A stretch of DNA of 64,000 nt from Colius striatus (taxonomy: Eukaryota > Chordata > Aves > Coliiformes > Coliidae): NCBI RefSeq assembly GCF_028858725.1, contig NC_084776.1, forward strand, positions 930,001-994,000, written 5' to 3'. Within the stretch, counting starts at the first letter, position 1; each line of letters begins with the position of its first letter. This document shows positions 32,706 to 42,949 of the stretch, one piece after another. Both the position numbers and the translations under genes were made by a program. The notes beneath the pieces are model-generated. The model saw only the letters and a program-made list of their open reading frames with translations. It made no database searches and was not told the DNA's origin.

Positions 32706-34510
32706 TTCTTCCTTCTGCTCTGTGCTCACTGGCAGCCTCTCCCATGATGGAGCAGTGCTTAGTCGGGGACCCTCCGGTGGGAAATTAGTTGCTGTTCCCC
32801 TCTGTGCCCCTGGGATGAGGCTGGGACCCCCGGGCAGAGGAGCAGCCCCCCCAAACTCCTTGGTGGAGAGAGAGCTCCCACTGAGATCTCAGCCCCTCTG
32901 TCATCCATGGGGATGGGTGGAAAGGGTGGAGGGAATCAGCTCAGATCTGTCAAGGTTGTGTTCAGCAGCAGCTGGGAAAATCACGGGAGGAGGAGCCTGG
33001 GAAAAGGTTGCAAAAATATTCTGAGCAGATGAGCTGGGGGGGACAGCCCCACTTCCCCAGCGGCCCCCAGAGCTGGGGGTGGGGTCTCCCTGCTGCTGGG
33101 GGATGCCTGGAGCCAGCCCTGGCAGGGGAAGGGTTGCTTCAGAGAAAGCTTTGGGGTGCAAAAAGCAAACTGTGCTCTGCAACAGTCAGTAGAGAGGTGC
33201 AAAGTGCCATTTCAAGTGAGTGTGTGGCTACTGCTGCTGTGGGGCTGCTCAGCCCTGCGGGCTGTGACACACGTGGCCAAAAGTGATGCTTAAGGGGGGA
33301 ACATTCGTGGTACCCCAGAGAGCAGAGCTCTCCTGCAGCTGGCAGCAGGGAGGCAGCAGCTTGGAAAGAGCCAGAATTATGGAGATTCTTCCACAATTGC
33401 TTTCAGCCTCCCCCCTGGGGTGGGATGCAGCAGGGCTGGCAGGGAGCTGCTGCTGTGAAGGACTGATCCTTCCCTGGGCTGGGGGCTGCCTGCAGCTCAT
33501 CCCTCCACACAGCTCCTCTCCTCCTGCTGCAGGCCAGTGCTGTGGCTGAGGGGACAAGGACATTCTCTTGTCCTCAGCCAACGGGACTGAAGGGTAAATA
33601 CACCATTTAAGTAGCTGAAAGGCTGCAGAGAGACTGGCTGGGGGGTGAACCTGTGAGACCCTGGGTGGGTGCGGTAGGGTTGGCAGCACCCACAGCTTGG
33701 TTGGTCGCTGTTGGATGGGGATGGTTCAGTCCCCAGCGTGTGCTGCCAGGGAGCTACTGGGGACAGCCCCAGCACACCTGAGCTGCCCGGGAGGCCGTGG
33801 AGGAGGCAGGAGAATGGGAAGCACCCGTGTGGTACTGGGGGTGGTGACATCTCCTTGGCATGGATGCAAACTGCAGAATGTGGGTTGCCAGAGGGAGCCT
33901 TTCCCCACAACTCACTTGCTCCCTTCCCCCCAAAGCCCCGGGGAGCAGAGAGAGCTCCTGTTGTTCTCCCCTGCCTCTACTGACCCAGTTTTCCCTGCGA
34001 GGAGGCTGCGAAGGGCTGGTGCTTGTCAGGCACCCGCTGCTCCCGGCTGCTGCTGCTCCCGGTGTGACTGGCTGAGCAGTGTGGAACGGTGTTTGCGCTT
34101 CCAGTGCCACTGGGGGAGGGGTGGCCGTGGGGATGGGCTGCAGTCCTGAGGGGTTGGGGGTGAGACCCCAGCTGTGGCAGGAGCTCCCAGCCTGGGCATT
34201 TGGAGACCTCAGGGAGGATTTGCAGCCTGGCTGGGGGCTGAGCTGCCGTGGCTGGCAGCTGTGGTTAGCTCAGGGATCTGGGGCTGTTGTGCTCTTACAG
34301 ACTCGTTACTTGTGCTGTAGGAACAGTCCCTGCGAGGTGCTGGAAGCAGAGGATGTCTGGGCAGAGGCTTGTCTCTGCTAAACAGATTTCACATTCCTCC
34401 AGCCCCGTGGTGTGGGAAGGATGGGCCGGGGCTGTGCTCTGCTTCTGACATCTCTGACTCTGCTTCAGCAGAGCCCTGGCAAGGTCTGGCCGGGTTTCCT
34501 GGGGGATGAA

Positions 34511-34621
34511 AGGCTTGAGGAAGCCCCTTCCTTGGCTGTGCCTGGAAAGGCTCGAGGAAGCCCCTTCCTTGGCTGTGCCTGGAAAGGCTCGAGGAAGCCC
34601 CTTCCTTGGCTGTGCCTGGAA
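34511..34621. repeat. 37-bp tandem repeat, three copies
   Basis: Three head-to-tail copies start AGGCTCGAGGAAGCCCCTTC; the first copy has one T for C change. They sit at the 5' edge of the orphan CpG-rich patch. Confidence 0.92.
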
Positions 34622-35540
34622 AGGATGCCCGGGCAGCGCCGCGGCCGCGGTGCGGAGGTGTGGGGAGACGGTGCTCTGCCAGCAAAGGCTCCCGAGTGGC
34701 ATTTGAGGGACGCTGTGTCGCAGCCGTGACTCATGCCTGTGACCGGAACGGTCTGTCGGCCTTGACTTCGTGCCCGGGGTCGCGTCCAGCTGCCTGCGGT
34801 GCCCCAGCCGGTCCCGGCGCTCCCGCAGCAGTGGCAGGGCTTGGCTGTGCCACCCGCAGCCCCGGCTGCTCTGTGGCTCCGTGGCTCTGCTGCTCCTCCT
34901 GCCCGGTCACCGTGAGGCGACCTGGGGAAAGGGGGACCGATGCAGTCGGGGAGTCGTCCCGGTGCTGCCGGGTGCCCCGAGGCTCCGTGCTCGGCTCTGC
35001 CCCCCGCCGCTCTTGCTCCTGCCGCGCAGCTCGGGGCTCGGCTCCCGGGGCAGCCCCCGCAGCCGGGAGCCAGCCGAGCTCCGAGCCCCCCTGCTCAGGG
35101 TGCTTACGAGCAGGTCGGAGCTGCTGCCGGAGCCCCCGGGGCTTCCTGGCCATGGGAAGGATGGGCCGGCTCTCCGAAGCCCCTCCAGGGACTGTACTGG
35201 GGAGGGACGCCTCTTACCCCCCCACATCGCTCATTGCTGGGAAATGGAGACAAAGAGTGTTTTCTATAGACATGTGCCATCGTTTCTATCACTTGCCCGA
35301 GGCAGCCGTGCGAGGCTGGGAGCCGAGCCCCCCGCAGCCCCCGGGGGCGCCGCTCCCCGTCTCATGCATATGAATGCGGGGCTGCGGGAGCCGCCGGCGC
35401 GGGCCGGGCCTGCAGCGGCACTCGCTCGCTACTAATTAATCTAACTGCGTGTTATTAAGTGCCTGGCGTGCCTTTGGCACTGCATAATAATGATGCCGTG
35501 GGATGTTCCTGGCCGCGGTGCTGCAGCTTTGCCTGCAGGC
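34620..35540. promoter_or_regulatory. Orphan CpG-rich region
   Basis: About 900 bp are rich in CpG. They end in an abrupt switch to ATGCATATGAATG and CTACTAATTAATCTAAC (35360-35450) and a TAATAATGATG tract near 35485. No start codon leads into a recognisable protein; long open frames in several frames are those expected of GC-rich DNA. It could be the promoter of an unannotated non-coding RNA or a developmental enhancer. Confidence 0.5.
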
Positions 35541-38437
35541 GGCCGCTGCGCCCCGGGGCAGGGGGTGTGTGTGTCCCCGGGCAGAGCAGGGATGCTGCAG
35601 AGGCCACCCCGGGACGTGCCGTCTCTCTGGCTTTCCCGGGTGTTTTGCTATCAAACACGGACTATTTGGGTTTTCCTCTTGCCCATCACCTCCTCTCAGC
35701 TCTTGAGAGCCTTTGGTGGAGTTGGCCTGTGCCTGAGGAGTGGGCAGACAAGGATGGGCGGCGGGGTGCAAAATGCCTCTGTGCAGAGTGGTTTCTCCTG
35801 TGTGTGAGTGGCCAGCGAGAAGTCGGATCAGAGCTGTAAATCCCAGCTGTATCCTGCCCTTAAGAACTCTCCCTCGCCCCCGTCGGTATTTCTGAGCCAT
35901 CTCCTGAGTCGTGGGGCCTGTCCTCACGCAGCCCAAGATCTCCATCTGCTCCGCTGCGCTAAAAGCCTCCTGGATTTAGTGCTCTCAGCGCTGGTGCAGG
36001 GAAGGCTCTCCCTCACCCCTGCGCTCACAGAGGCTGAGCCAGGGCCACTGAACTGCTTTCAGCCCAAAGCAGCAGCTTGTGGTTGCAGGGTGAGGTGCCA
36101 GGATCTGTGTCCTATCCATGGGTCTGTGCTGCTCAGCCCCTCTGGCAGGATCCTCCCTCCCTCCCCCTGGGCAGCGCTGAGACCCTGAGCAGTGGCAGGA
36201 GGGACAGGCAAAGGGGGGAGGGATGGGCAGGGTTGGCCCTGGGGCTGTTCAGCCCCTCTTGCTGCCCGTGTGGCTCTGTGCAGGACACTACACGTGGTGG
36301 GTCCCACACCCACAGGTTGTTGTGGGGCTGTGAGGCAGCTGCAGGGTCCCCCAGCAGTCCTGGGGAGGTTTGTTGCCCCTCTCTGGGTGCAGGAATCTTA
36401 GCTCCTCCAGCTCCAGCCCTCTCAGCCGTCACCCACATCTCTCTTTGCTCTCACCTTCAGCCCCCCACCCTCTCTGGCCCTGCAGTGCCCTGGCTGCCCA
36501 CCTCAGGGAGCGAGGCAGCCCCACTGTAAGCTCAGTGCCATCCTCCAGCTACCAGCAGGAAAAAAGCACAATGAAAATGCCTGTTAGGGTCACTTCTTAC
36601 TGCAGTTTAAATGGCAGCACAGCTTGAGCCTCCAGCTGAGGGGATGGTTTCCCCTGGGTGGGTGAGGGCAGTGGGGAGGCCCCTGTGCCAGGGGCAGGGC
36701 AGGGCTGGAGGGGCTGGCAGCGGCCAAGGACGATACAGGAGCTGCCACCCGTTTCCTGGGTAAAAATAGCACTCCCCTTGGAAAGATGTAGGCTGTTCCC
36801 AGTGACATGAAACCAAACAGCCTGTCCTTGGAGCAGCTGCTTTTCGGGGGCAGGGGGGAAGGGGATGGTATCTGCATCGCCAGGGAGGGCTGAGCTCTGC
36901 TCCAAGGGCTGGGGGGAAGCGCAGCCAGGGGGCAGGGGGAGTGTGGTGGGAATTTCTTGCTGGGTGCCTCTCTGAGGCTGTCAGGATGCTGATCTAAATC
37001 CCTTCTACACCCTGGGGGGCATCTGGGGAATCAGGGAGAGGGAGGCCAAGGTTGTACCATTCTCATCAGTGCCCGTTCTGCATCCTCTGGCGTCGCTGCC
37101 CTGCGTGTGCTGCTGTGCCTGTGCTGGCCTCATCCTGCCCACCCGCCGGCCGCGGCAGGGGCTCCCTGGGCAGCCCACTGCACCCTCTCTCTGGTCACCT
37201 GCAGAAGTGGCCAAGGAGCGAGTGGCATCTTACATGCTCAGCCAGGCCCCTGTAGAGCTCTGTAAATTGTCCTAAATCAGTTTTCATGGCTCATTTTACC
37301 TCGTGGCCCCAGAGGATCGCTGATGCTGTCTGTCCCCTGCCAGGGGGACCCAGCGCTTGTAATTCTGCTGCTGTCAGTGGCTGCAGCACTGGAGAACAGA
37401 CCAGGGCCCCAGACCTCGGCCCTTCAGTTTGGTTTGAGGCACATCCTCCCTCTCTCTGTCACCCTGGCTGCTGTTGGCTGTGTTGCAGTGGTTACAACTT
37501 GAGGCATTCTGAAAAGGAGGTGGGGTGGTGAGAGGAACAAACCCTCCCAAGGCAAAGAGGCTGTGTAGAGTGGCTGGTGCAGGGTGAAGGAGACAAGCCC
37601 CAGGATGGCTGTTCTCTGGCAGCTGGATAGTGACTGGGCAAAGGAAGTACTGGTGCCACCAAGGGCTGTGTGGTGCCCAAGGCAGAGGTTCTGAACTGGA
37701 CCTGGCTGCAGTGGGATGGGGGCAGTTACAGGTGTGTGTGTGTGTGAATTGTTTCTGGCTGGTTATAAGGAGTAAATAATGGGTTTCCTACTTGTATCTT
37801 TGAGGCTAAAGGCAATTTATCTGGCAGGTCTGTTCTGCAGCAAATGTGTAACAAGTGGGAATGTGCAGTAACTCCTTAGGAATGGTGTAAGCTGCCTCCT
37901 GAGCCCCTGTGGCTTCTGCCACCATGCCCACAGAGCCACGTGCCTGAGCATCGCCCCAGGGCTCAGATCTGCCCTCTGGAGTGATGCCTTCCAGGAACTC
38001 TGTCAGGGCCCAGCCCAGCTCCCTGAAGGCTGAATGTCTCTCAGAGCCCAGCCTGGCTCCCCAAAGGCTCGGTGAGATGCTCCAGGTGCAGCTCCTGCCT
38101 GCAGGGAGCAGGAGCCACGGGGTTCTTTCTGCTCGGTGGCTGTTGGCTGCAGAGAGCTGACTGGCATCAGGCTGTGGGGGCTGCTGGTGGCACTGTCCCT
38201 GTCCTTGCCCTCCTGAGGGAGCTGAGCTGCCAGGCTGCATCTTGGGGGAAAAGCAATAAGTCATTTTACATGCTGGTGTTGCATAAACCAGGGAAAGATG
38301 TGGCGTAACGCTGCAGGAGAAGCGGGCAGGGTGGAGGCTGGGATCCTGGCTCTAACTCCTGCCTGGTGGAGAGGTTGGCTCCCTGGCTGCACAGGGAACC
38401 CAATACACTGCAGAGAAGCCACTGTCTTTCTTCACTC
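35540..38437. other. Intergenic region downstream of NPTX1
   Basis: No coding exon is seen. There is a short TG run at 37731-37746 and several G-rich clusters. If NPTX1 has a longer 3' UTR through an alternative polyA site, it would extend into this region. Confidence 0.55.
36640..36720 (+). other. G-quadruplex-prone G-rich stretch
   Basis: Repeated runs of three or more G with short spacers (GGGTGGGTGAGGG, GGGGCAGGGCAGGG) fit the G3+N1-7 pattern on the + strand. Activity is not known. Confidence 0.5.
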
Positions 38438-40178
38438 TTTATTGTGTAAAAATAAAGTCAACAATTCATGTAATCTCGGCAGTAAAATGGCAAAAGCATG
38501 AGTAGAAACAGTGCATTTCAGACCTGCGGATGCGGGACAGCGGAACCCATTCCAAACCCCGAGGGGACGGACAGCAGGGGACAGGGACCATGTACAGCTT
38601 TGGTTAGCGAAAGAATGACAAACCAAGAGAAGGTGACTCTCACCCCTATGATACACTATGTACACCGTGTCGACATCACACCCTTCGCTGTTGTTTTTGG
38701 CAAACGCGGCGCGCGTGGGGCTGCGGCTCAGCCGGGGCAGGGGGCAGCTGCCCGGCGCCTTGTGCTTGTTGCTCCGCTGCTGGGGACGGGCTCTGGGGAG
38801 GAGCCGGCGTTAACTCGCCGCGGTTGGCTTCTTAAAAAGAGCACAGTTTAAAAGACGCTGCCCTGAGCCACGGTTGGGAGGGAGGGACCTCGGGCGGGGG
38901 GGAAGGGGGTCGGTGCCTGTGCTGCTCTGGGCGCTGGCTCCCCGCAGCTCTGCGCTCCCGGCCGGGGCTGCGCCCGTCCCGGCTCCCCGCAGCTCCCGGC
39001 ACGGCTCTGCCACGGCGTTGGAGGCGGTGGGAGGGGGATGCTCTGGAGCCCTGGGTGAATTCTCTGCCTCATCCTCAGGGCAGCCCTCGGGGGTCAGTTG
39101 GGGGGAGGGAGGGGGGGGGCTGGGGGTGATTTCTGCAATCTGTAGTACAAACCAGGAGTTTAGAAAAGGAAACCATACAAAATGCATCTAGTATCTCAAA
39201 ATACGCTTCTTTATCTCTTTTTTTTCCTGCAGAATCTGAAAGTACTTTGTTTTTCTTTCCTCAGGGAGCACTGCTTGATTCTATATATATTTTTTTATCT
39301 TCATAAAAATACCCTTTTTTTTTTCAATTGGTAATAAATTCCCTTTACAGTAAGAGAAACAACAGTGTTATCAAAAGCAGAAAGGCTTCAGACTCTTCAG
39401 TGGGAGCTAAACTTCCCGGGGAGGGTAAAGGCTCTTTTTCACCAGCTACGGCGTGGAGGAGGCCTCGGGGGGCTGCAGGAGGCGGGGGCAGGGGAGCGGG
39501 ACACGTACCTGAGTGCGGCAGGTCGGGGAGCGAGGCCGGCGCGGGGCCGTCGCGGTGCCCGCCGCAGCCCGGGGCTATGGCTGTGCTGCTGGGGAGCGGC
39601 GCCGGCCGGGGAAGGGGGCAAAGGGGGGCTCCCGGGTTACCCGAGGGTGGGAAACGGGGGGGTCTGTCCCCTCCTCAGAGTCCCGGTCGCTGCCGTATCC
39701 CCGGGAGGGAAAACAACCGAGGAGGGGCCGATGTTTGCAGTTTGCGACCCTCCCCGGCTCTGGGGGCGTTCGCCCTCCCGGGGGGGCTTCAGGCTGGGGG
39801 GTGAAGAGGAGCCCATGTGGGGGGTCCCTTCCGGGGCCCGCAGCCCTTTAAGGCGCCGGTGCCCGGGGACAGCGGGACCCCCCCCCCCGTGCAGGGAGGC
39901 GGCAGCAAAGCGGGGGCCGGGCCCGGGGAAGTCGGGGGGCGGCAGGGAGGGGGCGCAGCCGCGCCAGGCCAAGGCACGCAGGCGTTGAAGGACGTTGGCA
40001 AGACGGAAACCGGAGGGTGGCGGGGCCGGGGGGAGCCCCCTGCCGGGGCAGCCCCGCTCCTGGGGACGGGACGGGACGGGACGGGCGGCTTCGCTCTCGG
40101 TTGGTTTTGCGCACAAAAAAAAAAGGAGGAGAAAGAAAAAGAACCCGATGAGGGGGTTTGTGCGGCTTGTCCCTGGCT
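38420..40178 (-). other. NPTX1: NPTX1 3' UTR
   Basis: It runs from the NPTX1 stop to the AATAAA at 38438. It is GC-rich near the stop codon. An AU-rich block at about 39190-39400 reads as long A and U runs in the mRNA. The opposite strand has a strong G-run cluster at 39088-39126. Confidence 0.65.
38438..38443 (-). terminator. Polyadenylation signal AATAAA of NPTX1 (minus strand)
   Basis: The minus strand reads CACAATAAAGAGTG here, 1.7 kb after the NPTX1 stop codon. A + strand AATAAA at 38451-38456 lies only 8 bp away. Confidence 0.7.
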
Positions 40179-40400
40179 CTAGTTGAGCTGGCGACAGGCC
40201 TCGAAAGTCCACTTGGTAGCCCCACCGTAGATGTCGATGTTGGCCTCGGCCCAGGCGATGACGTTGCCCGCGAGCGCCTTGGTGCTGCAGGTGGCCAGGC
40301 TGTACACCTCCCCGAGGCTCAGCCGCCGGTCCCACACGTTGAAGTGGGCCAGCTCCCCCACGAAGGCCTGTGTGGCGTCGAAGCCGCCGCCCAGCGTGTC
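40179..40400 (-). CDS. NPTX1: NPTX1 exon 5 and stop
   Basis: The acceptor is CTCCGCAG. It encodes DTLGGGFDATQAFVGELAHF to the end and stops at TAG (40181-40179). Confidence 0.97.
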   Translation of the reverse strand, partial: DTLGGGFDATQAFVGELAHFNVWDRRLSLGEVYSLATCSTKALAGNVIAWAEANIDIYGGATKWTFEACRQLN

Positions 40401-42194
40401 CTGCGGAGGGGCCGCGGTCAGCGGGGGCACGTGGCCCAGCCGCCGCAGCCCAGGAGCGTCCCCGCGTGCGTGCCTGCCCGAGCACACCCCCACAGCCGCG
40501 GCCCCGGCCCTTACCTGCTCCTGGCCCAGGACCAGGACGCCCTGCGGCTTGATGGGGTGGTAGGGCGCCAGGTTCTCGCCGCTGCCGGTCTGGGTGCCGT
40601 CCTGGTAGGCTTCCCACACGCCGTCCCGGGTGGTCCAGGTGACACAGATGTGGTGCCACTTGCCGTCGTTGATGGCAAAGGGCAGTTTGGCCACCTGTGA
40701 GTGATGGGGCAGGGTGGTGGACGCGGGGGTGTCTCTCCCCTGCCCCTCCCCCCAGACCCAGCACCCTGCTCTCTCCCCAGGGCCGTACCTTGTCATTGAT
40801 GAGGATCTCCATGGGGTTGTTGCCCCACTCAATGAGCACCAGCTCGTTAGCCTGCCCGGGCACAGCGTAGGAGAAGGGGGTGCCCATGCCGGGGGAGGCA
40901 CTGGACTTGATCCACATGCAGATGCTGAAGGCGTACATCTCGGGCAGGCTCTTCTTCACCTTGGCGTACATGTAGTTGGTGCGCAGCGGGAAGGTGAGCT
41001 GGAACCGGTCCGGGGGCCGGTTGTCCTTCTGGCCTGAGGGGGTGAGGTGGGGTGGGCTCTGGCCGGACCCGCTCTCCGCCCGCTTTGGGGGTGTCTCTTC
41101 CCCCCTATCCCCGCTCCCCAGCTCCCCTTATGTAACGGACCCCGAGACAGCAGCGAGGAGTAAACTCCTCCGGCGCCGCACGGCTCTCTAATCCCCGACA
41201 CCGGGCAGCGCCCGGAGCATCCTCGGCTCCTGCCGCCGAGCCCGCGGGCAGCGTCTGGGGGAAAGGGACCGCTCCACGGGTGCAAACAGGGCGGGCTCGG
41301 CGGAGCCGCTCAGCATCCCGCACGGCGCGGAGCCGCTCGGCATCCCGCACGGCAGCGCTCGGTGCCCGGGGCCGGCAGGGCGGGGGGACGGGCACGGCCG
41401 GCGGCGGGAGGGGGCTCCGGTACCTTTCTCCAGGTCGCTGATGCGCTGGTGCAGCGAGGTGAGGGTGCTCTCGATCTTGCCGCGCTCCTCGGACTCGTTC
41501 TTGGGGTTGAACTTGCCCTCCTCCAGGCTGTTCACCCGCGACAGCACCTGCTTCTCCAGGTCGTCGATTTTGTTCTGCAGGATGTCCTTCAGATTGTTGG
41601 TCTGGCTGGAGGAGTTCATCCTGCTGAACTGCTGCAAGGGGCGAGCACAGGAACGGGCTGTTACCGCCCGCCCGGGTTCCCACGCCCGGCGCCCCGCGTC
41701 CCGGGGCGGGATGGAGCGGAGCGGAGCGCAGCGCGTACCTCCAGGTTCTCCAGCCTGGTCTTGAGGGACTGCAGCGTCTGCCCGAGCTGGCTGAGGGTCT
41801 CGGCCGCGGGTGCCCGCGACAGGTCGCCCATGGTGTTCTTGGCGAAGCCGGGCTTCCTGCCGGCCCCGCCGCCCTTGGGCTCGCCGGGCAGCCCCTCCAG
41901 CACGCTCTGGCTCTCGCACCGGCCCAGCTTGGCCGTCAGCTCCCGGATGGTCTCTTTCTGGTTCATGATGGTCTCCTTCTGCTGCAGCACCGTCTCCCGC
42001 AGCTGCAGCACCGTGCTCTTCAGCTCCTCGGCGGAGCCGGTGCCCGGGGCGGAGGCGGCGCACATGTCCCCGTCCAGCGGCACCGAGGTGCAGATGAAGC
42101 GCGTCTGCCCGAAGCTCTGCCCGCGGCCGCGCAGGCAGAGCAGCGACAGGAGCAGCAGGAGCGGGGGGAGGCTGCCGGGGGGCCCGGCCGCCAT
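40179..42194 (-). CDS. NPTX1: Neuronal pentraxin 1 (NPTX1), complete, five coding exons
   Basis: NPTX1 is a secreted pentraxin that clusters AMPA receptors at excitatory synapses. Five exons on the minus strand join to 1311 nt, 436 residues; human is 432. A signal peptide covers about residues 1-25, with a run of leucines. The mature N-terminus keeps TRFICTSVPLDGDMCAAS. A coiled-coil region with heptads (LQLRETVLQQKETI) follows, through exon 2. The C-terminal pentraxin domain starts near residue 225 and holds the pentraxin signature HICVTWTT in exon 4. It ends ATKWTFEACRQLN. Sequons NSS and NES in exon 2 are possible N-glycosylation sites. The start at 42194 is set by the signal peptide and matches the family. 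Upstream open reading in the same frame to 43448 is repeat-derived and not coding. Confidence 0.97.
40515..40694 (-). CDS. NPTX1: NPTX1 exon 4 (pentraxin signature)
   Basis: The acceptor is ACTCACAG and the donor is GAGCAG/GTAAGG, phase 0. It encodes 60 residues with WHHICVTWTTRDG. Confidence 0.97.
40789..41033 (-). CDS. NPTX1: NPTX1 exon 3 (start of pentraxin domain)
   Basis: The acceptor is CCCTCAG and the donor is GACAAG/GTACGG, phase 0. It encodes RTNYMYAKVKKSLPEMYAF and NPMEILINDK. Confidence 0.97.
41424..41631 (-). CDS. NPTX1: NPTX1 exon 2 (coiled coil)
   Basis: The acceptor is CCCCTTGCAG and the donor is GAGAAAG/GTACCG, phase 1. It encodes QFSRMNSSSQTNNLKDILQ and the QRISDLEKG heptads. 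Confidence 0.96.
41739..42194 (-). CDS. NPTX1: NPTX1 exon 1 (signal peptide, coiled coil)
   Basis: It encodes residues 1-152, from the signal peptide to LKTRLENLE. The donor is CTGGAG/GTACGC on the minus strand, phase 0. Confidence 0.96.
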
Positions 42195-42257
42195 GGCTCC
42201 GCTGCCTCGGCTGGGCCGGCGCCGCTCTCCGCCGGGGCCACTGCGGCACGCGCCCCT

Positions 42258-42263
42258 CTTATA
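42258..42263 (-). promoter_or_regulatory. TATA box of NPTX1
   Basis: The minus strand reads CTATAAGAGG about 65 bp before the ATG. A start site near 42230 would follow, giving a 5' UTR of only about 40 nt if this TATA box is the main one. Confidence 0.65.
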
Positions 42264-42287
42264 GCGCCCGGGCGGGGCCGCGCGCCC

Positions 42288-42295
42288 TGACGTCA
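42288..42295 (-). promoter_or_regulatory. Full palindromic CRE (TGACGTCA) of the NPTX1 promoter
   Basis: A perfect 8-bp CREB site lies 25 bp upstream of the TATA box, with a GC box (GGGCGGGG, 42270-42277) between them. This spacing suits an activity-regulated neuronal gene. Confidence 0.75.
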
Positions 42296-42337
42296 CGGCG
42301 CGTGGAATCCCGGCCGCGGGGGGAGCGGGACACGGCC

Positions 42338-42945
42338 CGTGTGTGCGTGAGAGAGTCTGTGTGTGTGCGTGTGCGTGAGAGAGAGCCTGTGTGTGTGTGT
42401 GTGTGTGTGTGCGTGAGAGACCGCCTGTGTGTGTGTGCGTGAGAGAGAGCCTGTGTGTGTGCGTGTGCGTGTGCGTGAGAGACCGCCTGTGTGTGTGTGC
42501 GTGAGAGAGAGCCTGTGTGTGTGCGTGTGCGTGTGCGTGAGAGACCGCCTGTGTGTGTGTGCGTGCGTGAGCGAGTCTGTGTGTGTGTGCGTGCGTGAGA
42601 GAGTCTGTGTGTGTGTGCGTGCGTGAGAGTGTGTGTGTGTGTGTGTGTGTGTGCGTGTGCGTGCGTGTGCGTGCGTGTGCGTGCGTGAGAGACCGCCTGT
42701 GTGCGTGAGAGAGCCTGTGTGTGTGTGTGAGAGGGAGCCTGTGTGTGTGAGACTGTGTGTGTGTGAGAGGGAGCCTGTATGTGTGTGTGCGTGCGAGACA
42801 GCCTATGTGTGTGGGTGGGAGCCTGTGTGCGTGTGTGAGAGAGAGAGCCCGTGTGTGTGAGTGTGTGTGTGCGCGTGAGAGCCTGTGTGTGCGTGTGTGT
42901 GTGCGTGAGAGGTTGTGCGTGAGTCCGCGTGTGTGCGCACGAGTC
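42338..42945. repeat. GT/GC-rich composite microsatellite upstream of NPTX1
   Basis: About 600 bp of GT and GTGCGT runs are broken by GAGAGAGCCT and GAGACCGCCT. An exact 62-bp higher-order unit is duplicated at 42421-42482 and 42483-42544, with a third start at 42545. Alternating purine-pyrimidine bases make it prone to Z-DNA. Open frames through it on both strands are artefacts. Confidence 0.92.
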
Positions 42946-42949
42946 TCTG

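Larger units (their letters stand above)
25040..34510. other. Intergenic region between ENDOV and the orphan CpG patch
   Basis: I find no protein-coding exon here on either strand. Open frames are GC-driven and lack recognisable protein. The ENDOV 3' UTR must lie at its start, but no AATAAA occurs close by. AT-rich blocks near 29930-30030, 30590-30650, 30790-30850 and 32630-32705 stand out from GC-rich surroundings. Confidence 0.6.

Noticed and set aside
34606-35435. Open frames of 221-255 codons in the orphan CpG patch
   Set aside because: High GC removes stop codons in several overlapping frames at once. None resembles a known protein.
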